Shown here: in pieces, positions 28,745-35,907 of the stretch
Position numbering within the stretch: position 1 is the stretch's first letter
Layout of the letters: each line of letters opens with the position of its first letter
DNA from: Leeia speluncae
Lineage (GTDB): Bacteria > Pseudomonadota > Gammaproteobacteria > Burkholderiales > Leeiaceae
Length of the DNA stretch: 64,000 bases
NCBI RefSeq assembly: GCF_020564625.1
Contig: NZ_JAJBZT010000004.1
Location: 302,748-366,747, forward strand
Direction of reading: 5' to 3'
Program-made: the position numbers and the translations under genes
The notes under the pieces: model-generated
What the model was told of the DNA's origin: nothing
Seen by the model: the letters and a program-made list of their open reading frames with translations, nothing else
Databases searched by the model: none

Positions 28745-29488
28745 TTACATCATGTGCTGACCACCGTTAATAGCAAGGTCTGCACCAGTCATAAAGCCAG
28801 CATCTTCGCTTGCCAAGTAAGCAACCAAACCTGCAATTTCTTCTGGCTTGCCTAAACGGCCAACTGGAATACCAGCAATAATTTGATTACGTACTTCTTC
28901 TTTTACCGCCATTACCATGTCGGTACCAATGTAGCCTGGGCTAATGGTGTTAACGGTAATGCCTTTTTTCGCAACTTCTTGAGCCAATGCCATGGTAAAG
29001 CCGTGCATACCTGCTTTTGCTGCAGAGTAGTTGGCTTGACCAAACTGGCCTTTTTGTCCATTAATTGAACTGATATTAATGACACGGCCCCAGCTCTTTT
29101 CCAACATGCCTTCGATCACTGGTTTGGTTACATTAAACAATGAGTCAAGGTTGGTGGAAATTACTGCGTCCCAAGCATCCTTCGACATTTTGCGGAAAGT
29201 GCCATCACGAGTAATACCGGCATTATTCACAAGAACATCGATTGAGCCTAGTTCTGAGGTGAGCTTCAGAATGGCAGCTGCTGTTGCATCTGTATCGGTT
29301 ACATCACATTGATACGCGTAAAACTGATAACCCTCTGCGGCTTGTGCTGACAGCCATTCCGCTTCTTTCCCTGGGCGGCTATAAGTGGTTGCTACTTTAA
29401 AACCGGCATCTGCTAATTTGCGGCAGATTGCTGTTCCAATACCACCCATACCACCAGTGACTAAAGCAATTTTTTGTTGTGCAGTCAT
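28745..29488 (-). CDS. phaB: Acetoacetyl-CoA reductase
   Basis: Reduces acetoacetyl-CoA with NADPH to (R)-3-hydroxybutyryl-CoA, the monomer for polyhydroxybutyrate. The 247-residue short-chain dehydrogenase has VTGGMGGIGTAICRKL, NNAGITRDGTF, the catalytic Ser-Tyr-Lys set in NISSINGQKGQFGQANYSAA and ANYSAAKAGMHGF, and the C-terminal SPGYIGTDMV. This is the PhaB/PhbB pattern, not FabG. AGAGGAAC lies before the ATG. The phasin gene near 63 kb shows that the cell makes PHA granules; no synthase gene lies in this window. Confidence 0.92.
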   Translation of the reverse strand: MTAQQKIALVTGGMGGIGTAICRKLADAGFKVATTYSRPGKEAEWLSAQAAEGYQFYAYQCDVTDTDATAAAILKLTSELGSIDVLVNNAGITRDGTFRKMSKDAWDAVISTNLDSLFNVTKPVIEGMLEKSWGRVINISSINGQKGQFGQANYSAAKAGMHGFTMALAQEVAKKGITVNTISPGYIGTDMVMAVKEEVRNQIIAGIPVGRLGKPEEIAGLVAYLASEDAGFMTGADLAINGGQHMM

Positions 29489-29666
29489 GTTCCTCTCCAG
29501 GTAACTTTGTCTAGTTTAATGGCGCGAAATCGCGCTTTTCAGGCTGGAGGCCCAAAATCATCCTAGCATGCAAACATGACATCCGAAAGGCGACTTTTAC
29601 AACTTTTGCCGAAAAATTGCGTTAAGGCCTGTGCTATCCTCCAAACATTGATGAAATTTGGATGCC

Positions 29667-30617
29667 ATGATGCATAAAGTTGTCTTTCTTGACCAAGGAT
29701 CTTTGCCTGTACCTCTCCCAACGATTCCCTACGAGGTTGAGCTAATTACATACGACAAAACGTCGTCAGATGAAATTGTTGAGCGATTAACAGGTGCTAC
29801 GGTTGCTATCTTAAATAAGGTAAAAATGACGAGCGAAATACTCGCTCAATTGCCAGATTTAAAATTAATCGCCGTCGCCGCGACAGGGACAGATAATGTT
29901 GATGTGGCATGGTGTAGAGCGAATGGCGTGTACGTATCGAATATTCGAGGCTACGCATTGCAAACCGTTCCGGAGCATGCACTGGCATTGATATTGGCTT
30001 TGCGTAGAGCATTGCCTCTCTGGCAACAACGGTTATCTGAAGGCACTTGGCAAACGGCAGATCATTTTTGTATGTTTGATCAACCTATCTTTGATATTGC
30101 CGGTAGCACCTTGGGTATCATCGGCAGAGGCGAGTTAGGAAAGGCGCTTGCTGCAAAAGCTGAAGCACTAGGGATGAATGTTGTTTATGCAGAGCGTAAA
30201 GGTGAAACGACGATTCGAAACGGGTTAATGTCATTTGAAGACGTACTTAAACAGAGTGATGTAATTAGCCTGCACTGTCCGTTAACCGCAGAAACCAAGC
30301 ATTTAATTTCTAATGATGAATTGGCGATGATGAAATCATCCGCCATTCTAATTAATACCGCGCGTGGTGGCTTAGTGGATGCAGAAGCATTAATTAGCGC
30401 TTTGCAACAAGGTAAAATTGGTGGTGCGGGGATTGACGTGTTGCCAGAAGAACCACCAAGAAAGGGTCATCCATTGATTAATGTGCAGTTACCTAACTTG
30501 ATAGTGACACCGCATGTGGCATGGTCAAGCCAGCAAGCAATGAATGGCTTGGCAAAACAGCTAGTTGGCAATATTGAAGCATTCTTCAATGGCACCCCCA
30601 GAAACACGGTGAAATAA
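29667..30617 (+). CDS. D-2-hydroxyacid dehydrogenase (NAD-binding)
   Basis: An enzyme of about 316 residues that interconverts 2-keto acids and D-2-hydroxy acids, in the glycerate/hydroxypyruvate reductase part of the family. The nucleotide-binding motif is GIIGRGELGKALA with AERK after the second strand; the catalytic residues are Arg in NTARGGLVD, Glu in LPEEPP and His in TPHVAWSS. The frame is open to a TTG at 29658; ATG 29667 or 29670 is more likely. The substrate cannot be fixed from sequence. Confidence 0.87.
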   Translation: MMHKVVFLDQGSLPVPLPTIPYEVELITYDKTSSDEIVERLTGATVAILNKVKMTSEILAQLPDLKLIAVAATGTDNVDVAWCRANGVYVSNIRGYALQTVPEHALALILALRRALPLWQQRLSEGTWQTADHFCMFDQPIFDIAGSTLGIIGRGELGKALAAKAEALGMNVVYAERKGETTIRNGLMSFEDVLKQSDVISLHCPLTAETKHLISNDELAMMKSSAILINTARGGLVDAEALISALQQGKIGGAGIDVLPEEPPRKGHPLINVQLPNLIVTPHVAWSSQQAMNGLAKQLVGNIEAFFNGTPRNTVK

Positions 30618-30636
30618 CCATCCAGATTTTACGATT

Positions 30637-30660
30637 AAGGGGGAGTTTGAACTCCTCTTT
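30637..30660 (+). terminator. Probable weak terminator after the hydroxyacid dehydrogenase gene
   Basis: A ten-pair stem with two G-U pairs (30637-30646 with 30651-30660) closes on loop TTGA. The 3' arm ends in three U residues, but no longer U-tract follows. Confidence 0.45.
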
Positions 30661-30701
30661 AATTGCATCTACACTAGGTAAATATAAAAACTTTCGGCAT
30701 T

Positions 30702-30720
30702 TAAAGTGAGTCACACTTTA
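30702..30720. promoter_or_regulatory. Palindrome before the O-methyltransferase gene
   Basis: TAAAGTG-AGTCA-CACTTTA is a perfect 7+5+7 palindrome. It abuts a possible -10 box (TATATT, 30719-30724), about 30 bases before the methyltransferase start. It looks like an operator; the binding protein is unknown. Confidence 0.45.
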
Positions 30721-30751
30721 TATTGAGAACAGTCAGAATGCGAGGAAGCCG

Positions 30752-31414
30752 ATGACACAAAAAACCCTCCCCCTAACCGAAGATCTCTATCACTATTTTA
30801 TTCAGCATTCAGTGAAAGAGCACCCGCTGCAAAAAGAGTTGCGTGAAGATACGAGTGACATGGTGATGTCCCGTATGGCGACAGCACCTGAACAGGGGCA
30901 ATTGCTTGCACTATTAGTCAAGTTGCTTAATGTGAAGCGTTATTTAGAGATTGGCGTTTTTACCGGGGGGAGTAGCTTAGCAGTTGGGTTGAACTTACCC
31001 AGTGATGCATCGATTGTTGCACTAGAACGTCGGGAAGAATACGCTGAAATTGCGCAAGTATTCTGGGACAAAGCGGGCTTTTCTGATCGGGTCGATTTAC
31101 GTATTGGACCAGCGGTTGAAAGCCTGGCAGAACTTGAAAGCGAAGGGGCTGCCGGCTCTTTTGATCTAGCATTTATTGATGCCGATAAACCACATTATCC
31201 TGAATACTATGAGTCATGTTTAAGGCTGGTGAAAAAAGGCGGCTTAATTATCATTGATAATGTGTTTTGGCATGGCAATGTGGCAAAAGAAGAGTTCGAC
31301 GATAAAGATACTGAAAGCATGCGCGAATTTAATAAAATGGTGTACGAAGACGAGCGTGTTCAAATTGCAATGTTGCCATTAGGCGATGGCATGACCTTGG
31401 CTTATGTGCGTTAA
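30752..31414 (+). CDS. Class I SAM-dependent O-methyltransferase
   Basis: A 220-residue protein of the caffeoyl-CoA / catechol O-methyltransferase family, which methylates small hydroxylated aromatics in a metal-dependent way. Motif I is YLEIGVFTGGSSLAVGL. The metal-ligand region is DLAFIDADKPHYPEYYE followed by GGLIIIDNVFWHG, with a second conserved Asp-Asn. The physiological acceptor in bacteria of this type is generally not known. The gene stands alone behind a palindromic site. Confidence 0.87.
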   Translation: MTQKTLPLTEDLYHYFIQHSVKEHPLQKELREDTSDMVMSRMATAPEQGQLLALLVKLLNVKRYLEIGVFTGGSSLAVGLNLPSDASIVALERREEYAEIAQVFWDKAGFSDRVDLRIGPAVESLAELESEGAAGSFDLAFIDADKPHYPEYYESCLRLVKKGGLIIIDNVFWHGNVAKEEFDDKDTESMREFNKMVYEDERVQIAMLPLGDGMTLAYVR

Positions 31415-31479
31415 GCGTGTCAGCCGTTGTAACATCGGCTAAAATAAGCCATTGAAAATTAAAATAGAAAGTCTCATTG

Positions 31480-32058
31480 ATGACGACAATTGTAGTCGTT
31501 CGTAAGCATAATCAGATGGTCATTGCTGCTGATAGCCAATCTACATTTGGTGAAACAAGAATTTCATCTGGTTTAGATGCTGCTTGGAATAAGATTTTTT
31601 CCATCAAAGGTTCTTACATGGGAATCTCTGGCAGTGCAGCCCATGATTTAGTGATGCAGCAGTTATTGAAAAAGCAAAAATCATTGGCGTTAGGCAGTCG
31701 GTCGGAAATATTTGAGACCTTCCGAAAACTACATCCAAAGCTAAAGGATGATTTCTTCTTAAATCCCAAAGAAGAAGAGGACGATCCCTACGAGTCGAAT
31801 CATATGTCTATCTTGCTAGCCAATCCCAAAGGGATTTTTGGTGTGTTTTCAATGCGAGAGGTGTACGAATATACCCGTTTTTGGGCGATTGGTAGTGGGC
31901 GTGAATTTGCAATTGGTGCTATGAATGCCGTTTATGACCAATGCGAAACAGCCGAAGAGATCGCTAAGATTGGCGTTGAAGCAGGTTGTATGTTTGATAT
32001 TAACTCTAGCCTGCCGATGACACTGTATTCCGTGACATCAGAGAGTGAATCGCGTTAA
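31480..32058 (+). CDS. HslV-like proteasome-fold threonine hydrolase
   Basis: A 192-residue Ntn-hydrolase homologue. After removal of Met the N-terminus is TTIVVVRKHNQMVIAADSQS, so Thr1 is the likely nucleophile, with Asp17 (AADS) and Lys37 (WNKIF) in the places of HslV Asp17 and Lys33. The C-terminal half AIGSGREFAIGAMNAVY and EEIAKIGVEAG also follow HslV. It is not the standard HslV: a four-residue insert precedes the Lys, an acidic segment (PKEEEDDPYE) sits mid-chain and no hslU is adjacent. ATG 31480 is chosen over the TTG three bases before because it exposes Thr directly. Function unproven. Confidence 0.75.
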   Translation: MTTIVVVRKHNQMVIAADSQSTFGETRISSGLDAAWNKIFSIKGSYMGISGSAAHDLVMQQLLKKQKSLALGSRSEIFETFRKLHPKLKDDFFLNPKEEEDDPYESNHMSILLANPKGIFGVFSMREVYEYTRFWAIGSGREFAIGAMNAVYDQCETAEEIAKIGVEAGCMFDINSSLPMTLYSVTSESESR

Positions 32059-32081
32059 TCCCTCGTTGAATAGCGTAAATT

Positions 32082-32124
32082 ACCTATCTGCAATCTACTC
32101 TCGGCAGGTAGGTTTTGTTTTTTT
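32082..32124 (+). terminator. Intrinsic terminator directly upstream of hslO
   Basis: ACCTATCTGC (32082-32091) pairs with GCAGGTAGGT (32104-32113; one G-U pair). A U-rich tract (TTTTGTTTTTTT) runs up to 32124, only a few bases before the hslO ribosome-binding site. Confidence 0.82.
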
Positions 32125-32136
32125 AGTGGAATGTAT

Positions 32137-33000
32137 ATGTCTGATCAGTTACAGCGTTTTATTTTTGATAATGCACCATCTCGTGGCGCCATCGTTAAAT
32201 TAGAAGAGTCTTGGCAAGAAGTCTTAAAGCGCCATGAATACCCTGCGGTGTTAAAAACCATTCTGGGCGAATTGTTAGCGGCGAGTGCATTATTCTGTGC
32301 AAACTTAAAGTTTGAAGGTAGCTTGATTTTACAGATTCAAGGTGTAGGTCAGTTAAAGCTTGCCGTAGTGGAATGTACTTCCGATTTGGTGGTGCGAGCT
32401 ACAGCCAAGTGGGATGGCGAACTTGCCGGCTTAAGCTTTTCGGAAATGGTGGGTAATGGGCAGTTTGTGATTACCATTGACCAAATCGGTGTTGCACAAC
32501 CTTATCAAGGGATTGTGGCCTTGGAGGGTAATACCGTTGCTGAAGTGCTTGAAAACTATATGAAGCAATCCGAGCAGCTAGATACCCGCCTAATGCTGGC
32601 CTCTAGTGAAACGAGTGTCGGCGGGCTTTTGGTTCAAAAGCTGCCACAAGGACATGGAGAGCCTGAAGATTGGGAAACCGTTGGCCATTTGGCTCGCACC
32701 TTAAAAGCAGATGAGTTATTGAATCTAGATGCACAAGAAGTGCTTTATCGTTTATTCAATGAATATACAGTGAAGTTGCTAACCGAGTCTGCTGTCGAAT
32801 TTGGCTGCCGTTGTTCAAGAGACAAAGTGGGCAATATGATCAAGATGATGGGACAAGAAGAGGCGGTAGATGTCTTGCAAGAGCAAGGCAGCATTGAAAT
32901 TTCTTGTGAGTTTTGTCGTACTCGCTATGTATTTGATACTTCAGATGTGGTTGCTTTGTTCTCTGGTGATGAAGGGGCTGCTGGGGCTACTGCGCATTGA
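32137..33000 (+). CDS. hslO: Redox-regulated chaperone Hsp33
   Basis: A holdase activated when oxidation releases its zinc. The product has about 287 residues with the N-terminal domain start DQLQRFIFDNAPSRGAIVKL and the C-terminal zinc switch: CRC in EFGCRCSRDKVGNMI and CEFC in EISCEFCRTRYVF. ATG 32131 is also in frame, but GGA at 32128-32130 is six bases from ATG 32137, the better start. A terminator lies just upstream, so expression needs readthrough from the HslV-like gene or an unseen promoter inside it. Confidence 0.93.
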   Translation: MSDQLQRFIFDNAPSRGAIVKLEESWQEVLKRHEYPAVLKTILGELLAASALFCANLKFEGSLILQIQGVGQLKLAVVECTSDLVVRATAKWDGELAGLSFSEMVGNGQFVITIDQIGVAQPYQGIVALEGNTVAEVLENYMKQSEQLDTRLMLASSETSVGGLLVQKLPQGHGEPEDWETVGHLARTLKADELLNLDAQEVLYRLFNEYTVKLLTESAVEFGCRCSRDKVGNMIKMMGQEEAVDVLQEQGSIEISCEFCRTRYVFDTSDVVALFSGDEGAAGATAH

Positions 33001-33021
33001 TCAAATGACTTTGCTAGCAAC

Positions 33022-33059
33022 AAAAAAACCATCTATTACTGGAAATAGATGGTTTTTTT
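33022..33059 (+). terminator. Rho-independent terminator after hslO
   Basis: The 16-base arms AAAAAAACCATCTATT and AATAGATGGTTTTTTT are exact complements around ACTGGA, and the second arm ends in seven U residues. Confidence 0.88.
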
Positions 33060-33064
33060 ATGCG

Positions 33065-33131
33065 CATTACAAAATCTAGTTGTAATGTGATTTCATTAAG
33101 CCTGTCGGGCGAGGGGCACTAACAGGCTTAA
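33065..33131. repeat. Two further hairpins between hslO and the XRE gene
   Basis: CATTACAA (33065-33072) pairs exactly with TTGTAATG (33080-33087), and TTAAGCCTGT (33096-33105) pairs exactly with ACAGGCTTAA (33122-33131). With the hslO terminator they fill most of the 144-base gap between two converging genes. Neither has a U-tract on either strand. Confidence 0.55.
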
Positions 33132-33144
33132 TTGTGGGATAGAC

Positions 33145-33471
33145 TTACAGATCGCCTTCAAGATCCATCTTGCCGTCACCGCCAGCTTTCCAGCCTTTAG
33201 CTGCTTTTTTCAGCTTTTTGTATAGTTCTGGATGCTGTTCTCTTAGGTATTCAACAATTTCGAAATCTTCGCGACGAACTTTACTTAGATCCAAGTGTTC
33301 AACGTGCACAAGACGTAATAACTCGCGAACTGGTTTTGGAATGTTACGACCGCTTTCGTAGCGAGAACCGCCACTTTGTGTCACACCGATCTTTGTCCAG
33401 AACTCTTCTTGGTTCAGACCTAGTTTTTTACGAATATCTCTAGGATTAGGGATTTTATCGAATAATTTCAT
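33145..33471 (-). CDS. XRE-type helix-turn-helix regulator
   Basis: A DNA-binding protein of about 108 residues. The helix-turn-helix is in DIRKKLGLNQEEFWTKIGVT and QSGGSRYESGRNIPKPV, near the N-terminus, with a lysine-rich C-terminal tail (ELYKKLKKAAKGWKAGG). The frame is open to 33510, but the internal ATG at 33471 gives a better start (MKLFDKIPNPRDIRKKLG). Regulon unknown; ffs lies 142 bases upstream on the same strand. Confidence 0.8.
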   Translation of the reverse strand: MKLFDKIPNPRDIRKKLGLNQEEFWTKIGVTQSGGSRYESGRNIPKPVRELLRLVHVEHLDLSKVRREDFEIVEYLREQHPELYKKLKKAAKGWKAGGDGKMDLEGDL

Positions 33472-33612
33472 GGTGAGGTCCTTGATCCAGTAGTTGCCTA
33501 TTAAACACATTCATGCCTGTAGACATCAATAAGAGTCAAGTTCGAAATCCAGGCACCCATGATTTCTATATAGACCAAATTTCTTGCAAATGCAATAAAA
33601 TTATGACGGTGA

Positions 33613-33710
33613 GGTGGCGAGCCGTTCCCCCGGCACTTGCAGTTAACTGTTATGGCTGCTTCCTTCCGGACCTGACCAGGTTCCAATCTTGCAATGCGGG
33701 GCGGCCCACC
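33613..33710 (-). ncRNA. ffs: Signal recognition particle RNA (4.5S)
   Basis: Read on the minus strand, the segment contains the invariant SRP core AGGTCCGGAAGGAAGCAGCC in its apical hairpin, preceded by ACCTGGTC. The 5' GGUGGGCCG and 3' CGGCUCGCCACC ends pair to close the rod. The length is about 98 nt, normal for the small bacterial SRP RNA. It binds Ffh and targets membrane proteins to SecYEG. Confidence 0.95.
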
Positions 33711-33727
33711 ATTGATACAAGCCCGTG

Positions 33728-33756
33728 ATTATCTAGCTAAATTTCTTAAAAAGCAA
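33728..33756 (-). promoter_or_regulatory. Probable ffs promoter
   Basis: On the minus strand TTGCTT (33751-33756) and GATAAT (33728-33733) are 17 bases apart. Transcription would start about ten bases before the mature 4.5S RNA, consistent with 5' processing. Confidence 0.65.
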
Positions 33757-33787
33757 TTCTTTTAATGCTGTTTATTCAAAAAAAATT

Positions 33788-33801
33788 ATGATATAAATCA
33801 A
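33788..33801 (+). promoter_or_regulatory. FNR/ANR-like box
   Basis: ATGAT-ATAA-ATCAA differs from the FNR consensus TTGAT-N4-ATCAA at one position. Its centre is about 41.5 bases before the first base of the hairpin-rich segment that begins near 33836, the spacing of FNR class II activation. The predicted -10 region there is poor. Confidence 0.4.
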
Positions 33802-33835
33802 TGTCATATTATTTCGACATTTCATACGTAAACAA

Positions 33836-33924
33836 CTGACCAGATGGTCATGCTTTAGTGCTTTGTACTAGGTTTTAAGCCGTAATTTCTCATTCGGCTC
33901 TCGCTTGAGCGGGAGTGAGTTTTT
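33836..33924 (+). ncRNA. Candidate small RNA ending in an intrinsic terminator
   Basis: No open reading frame fits this part of the 620-base gap between the XRE gene and the AsmA-like gene. It starts with a perfect hairpin TGACC-AGAT-GGTCA (33837-33850). A single-stranded-looking stretch follows. The segment ends in a stem, CTCATTC (33889-33895) with GAGTGAG (33113-33119 plus 800, that is 33913-33919), enclosing a CGC-TTGA-GCG tip, then five U residues (33920-33924). That is the layout of many trans-acting sRNAs. Existence of the RNA is inferred only. Confidence 0.35.
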
Positions 33925-34046
33925 GTGTGATATTCGTAATGAATATGTAAATATATTGGCGCATGCAAGTGTTTTTTCAGTATTAATTTGATGTATGTAA
34001 CGCATGCCCCTTTCTTTGTAATAAACTTACTCTCAATAAGGGTAAG

Positions 34047-34062
34047 ATCGACATTTGTCGAT
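34047..34062. promoter_or_regulatory. 16-base palindrome before the AsmA-like gene
   Basis: ATCGACA-TT-TGTCGAT is perfect. It lies 30 bases before the start codon at 34092. It could be an operator or a hairpin in the leader. Confidence 0.4.
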
Positions 34063-34091
34063 GAATCGTTTGTTAGGCGAAAAAGTACAAT

Positions 34092-35870
34092 ATGAATATT
34101 CAGCAAGGGCTCATCTTTGAAAAAACCCCGCAGGGTGAAGACGAGGTTCGTACTCGGGGGCTTCAATTAGATAGAAATGCCAGGTTGGTGTTGATCTTGA
34201 TTGATGGCCAGATTAGTGCTGCTGAATTAATTGAAAAGCTACCAGGCACAGATAATGTCCCTGCCTATATTGCTTCATTATGGCGAGATGGGCTGATTGC
34301 TCCTGCCGGAAGTTTTGGTCCCATCGATGAGAGTCCTGTTCTTGCCCCGACGAGTGTGCATGAAGAAGGGGCGGCTCATGAACTTACCGCATCTGCCATT
34401 CTAGAAGAAAGAGTAGAGCCTAGCTTTCTTGTTGCTAGGCCAATGGTTGATACATCGAAACCGATTACATCGTCGCAGCATCCTTCATTTGGTTCATACA
34501 AACCGATCAATACAAGTAAGATTGATAGTCAGTTTCCTGCATTTGAGCCTGCGCCAAAGCCGATAAAAAAAGAAAAACCTAAACTGACAATCCCTACTAT
34601 TTCTGTGCGTCGGTTATTTAAACCGCTGATCATTAGTGGCGGTGCCATTGTTGCTGTTAGCGTCCTAGGTGTGATCGGGATGCAATTTGTCACCTTACCT
34701 TTGCATCCAACTGCAATTAATCATCACTTAAATGCAGTATGTGGAGAGGCGCCGAGCTATCAAGGTGTGCGACTTCAACTACTACCCTCGGTCAATATCA
34801 AGGCCGAAGGTCTTACTGCGGCTGGTGCGTGCCCTGCGATGTCAGAGTTAGGGGTTGGCACATCGTTGTCTGGTTTATGGGCAGAAGATACAGAGCTTAC
34901 CTCTCTCTCTGTTAGTGGGGTGGAGGTGCAATCCGCTCAACTTATGGATTTACTGGAGGGTCTGCATGTTAGCTATCCGGCGACATTACCCGTGGACTTT
35001 AGTAACATTAAAATTGGCACTTCTGTCGGAGAGATGGCGGGTTTGTTTGGTTCTGGCAGTATTGAGAATGGTCGTTTAACTAAACTGAATTTGTCGGATT
35101 CTGATAAAACGGTTCAGGTAGAACTAAACCGTTCACCGGTTGGATATCAGTTTAATTGGGCTGCGCCACAAATGTCGATTGGTGGCATTGTAGTAAACAA
35201 CGCGGATGTATCTGGTTTGTGGGCAAAGCAAGGTGTTGTTATAGAAAAACTGACTGCCGTATTAGATGGCGGAAAAATTTCTGGCTCTGCAAGAATTTCA
35301 CAATCTCCTGATATGTTAAGTGCTAACTTAGGGATTAAAGGGGTGCCATCACGCACTTCTTTGTTTAAGTCGTTGCAATTAATTTCAGATGCCGATGTGT
35401 CTGGCAATCTTCAAATGCAACTAGGCTTGAATGCCACTGAGCCTCTTCTAAAACGAATGGCACTGACTGGTCAGATGAGAATGACAAACGGCAGTTTGTC
35501 TGGTGCTGACTTATTAGACGTAGCTCAATCGGATCAAAAAATGTTCCAGGCGAGTGGGCGAACACTATTTCTTTCGCTATCCACTCAATTGTCTCTTAGT
35601 GATGGTAAGTGGAATTTATCTAACCTGAGTCTGATTGGTGCGGCCGTCGAGGCGAATGGCGCACTGGTTGCGGATGGGGAAAAAATTACCGGTAATTTGT
35701 CTATAGCCTCTAGCAAGCTTCATTTGCCAAATAGTGGCTGGCAAGTAAATGGTATTCCTGGTGCTTGGAAGTTTATTCGACATGGCGGAGTAAAGTTGCC
35801 TGTTTCAACTGTCGATACTAGTAAAGCTTCTACGGAAGTGGCGGATACAGTCACAGATACAGATCAATAA
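34092..35870 (+). CDS. AsmA-like membrane protein with N-terminal helical domain
   Basis: A 592-residue protein. Residues 1-80 (GLIFEKTPQGEDEVRTRGLQ, then RLVLILIDGQISAAELIEKL) form a compact cytosolic domain that looks like a winged helix. Residues 80-165 are low-complexity and proline-rich. A membrane segment follows at about 175-200 (IISGGAIVAVSVLGVIGMQF). The rest is repetitive beta-strand sequence of the AsmA/lipid-transfer kind, with GxxxNGRL and ISGSARI patterns. So the N-terminus faces the cytosol and the AsmA-like part the periplasm. The exact function is unknown; a role in envelope assembly is plausible. A terminator overlaps its stop codon. Confidence 0.7.
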   Translation: MNIQQGLIFEKTPQGEDEVRTRGLQLDRNARLVLILIDGQISAAELIEKLPGTDNVPAYIASLWRDGLIAPAGSFGPIDESPVLAPTSVHEEGAAHELTASAILEERVEPSFLVARPMVDTSKPITSSQHPSFGSYKPINTSKIDSQFPAFEPAPKPIKKEKPKLTIPTISVRRLFKPLIISGGAIVAVSVLGVIGMQFVTLPLHPTAINHHLNAVCGEAPSYQGVRLQLLPSVNIKAEGLTAAGACPAMSELGVGTSLSGLWAEDTELTSLSVSGVEVQSAQLMDLLEGLHVSYPATLPVDFSNIKIGTSVGEMAGLFGSGSIENGRLTKLNLSDSDKTVQVELNRSPVGYQFNWAAPQMSIGGIVVNNADVSGLWAKQGVVIEKLTAVLDGGKISGSARISQSPDMLSANLGIKGVPSRTSLFKSLQLISDADVSGNLQMQLGLNATEPLLKRMALTGQMRMTNGSLSGADLLDVAQSDQKMFQASGRTLFLSLSTQLSLSDGKWNLSNLSLIGAAVEANGALVADGEKITGNLSIASSKLHLPNSGWQVNGIPGAWKFIRHGGVKLPVSTVDTSKASTEVADTVTDTDQ

Positions 35871-35895
35871 AAAGCACTGGATAGTGCTTTTTATT
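35866..35895. terminator. Bidirectional terminator between AsmA-like and PilZ-like genes
   Basis: AATAAAAAGCACT and AGTGCTTTTTATT are exact complements around GGAT. The first arm includes the stop codon at 35868-35870. U-runs on both strands fit both converging genes. Confidence 0.85.
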
Positions 35896-35907
35896 GAGGG
35901 GCTATCG

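Noticed and set aside
29521..29539. GCGCG-AAAT-CGCGC-TTTT as terminator between phaB and the dehydrogenase
   Set aside because: Lies between divergent genes where no transcript needs ending; the five-pair stem is short.
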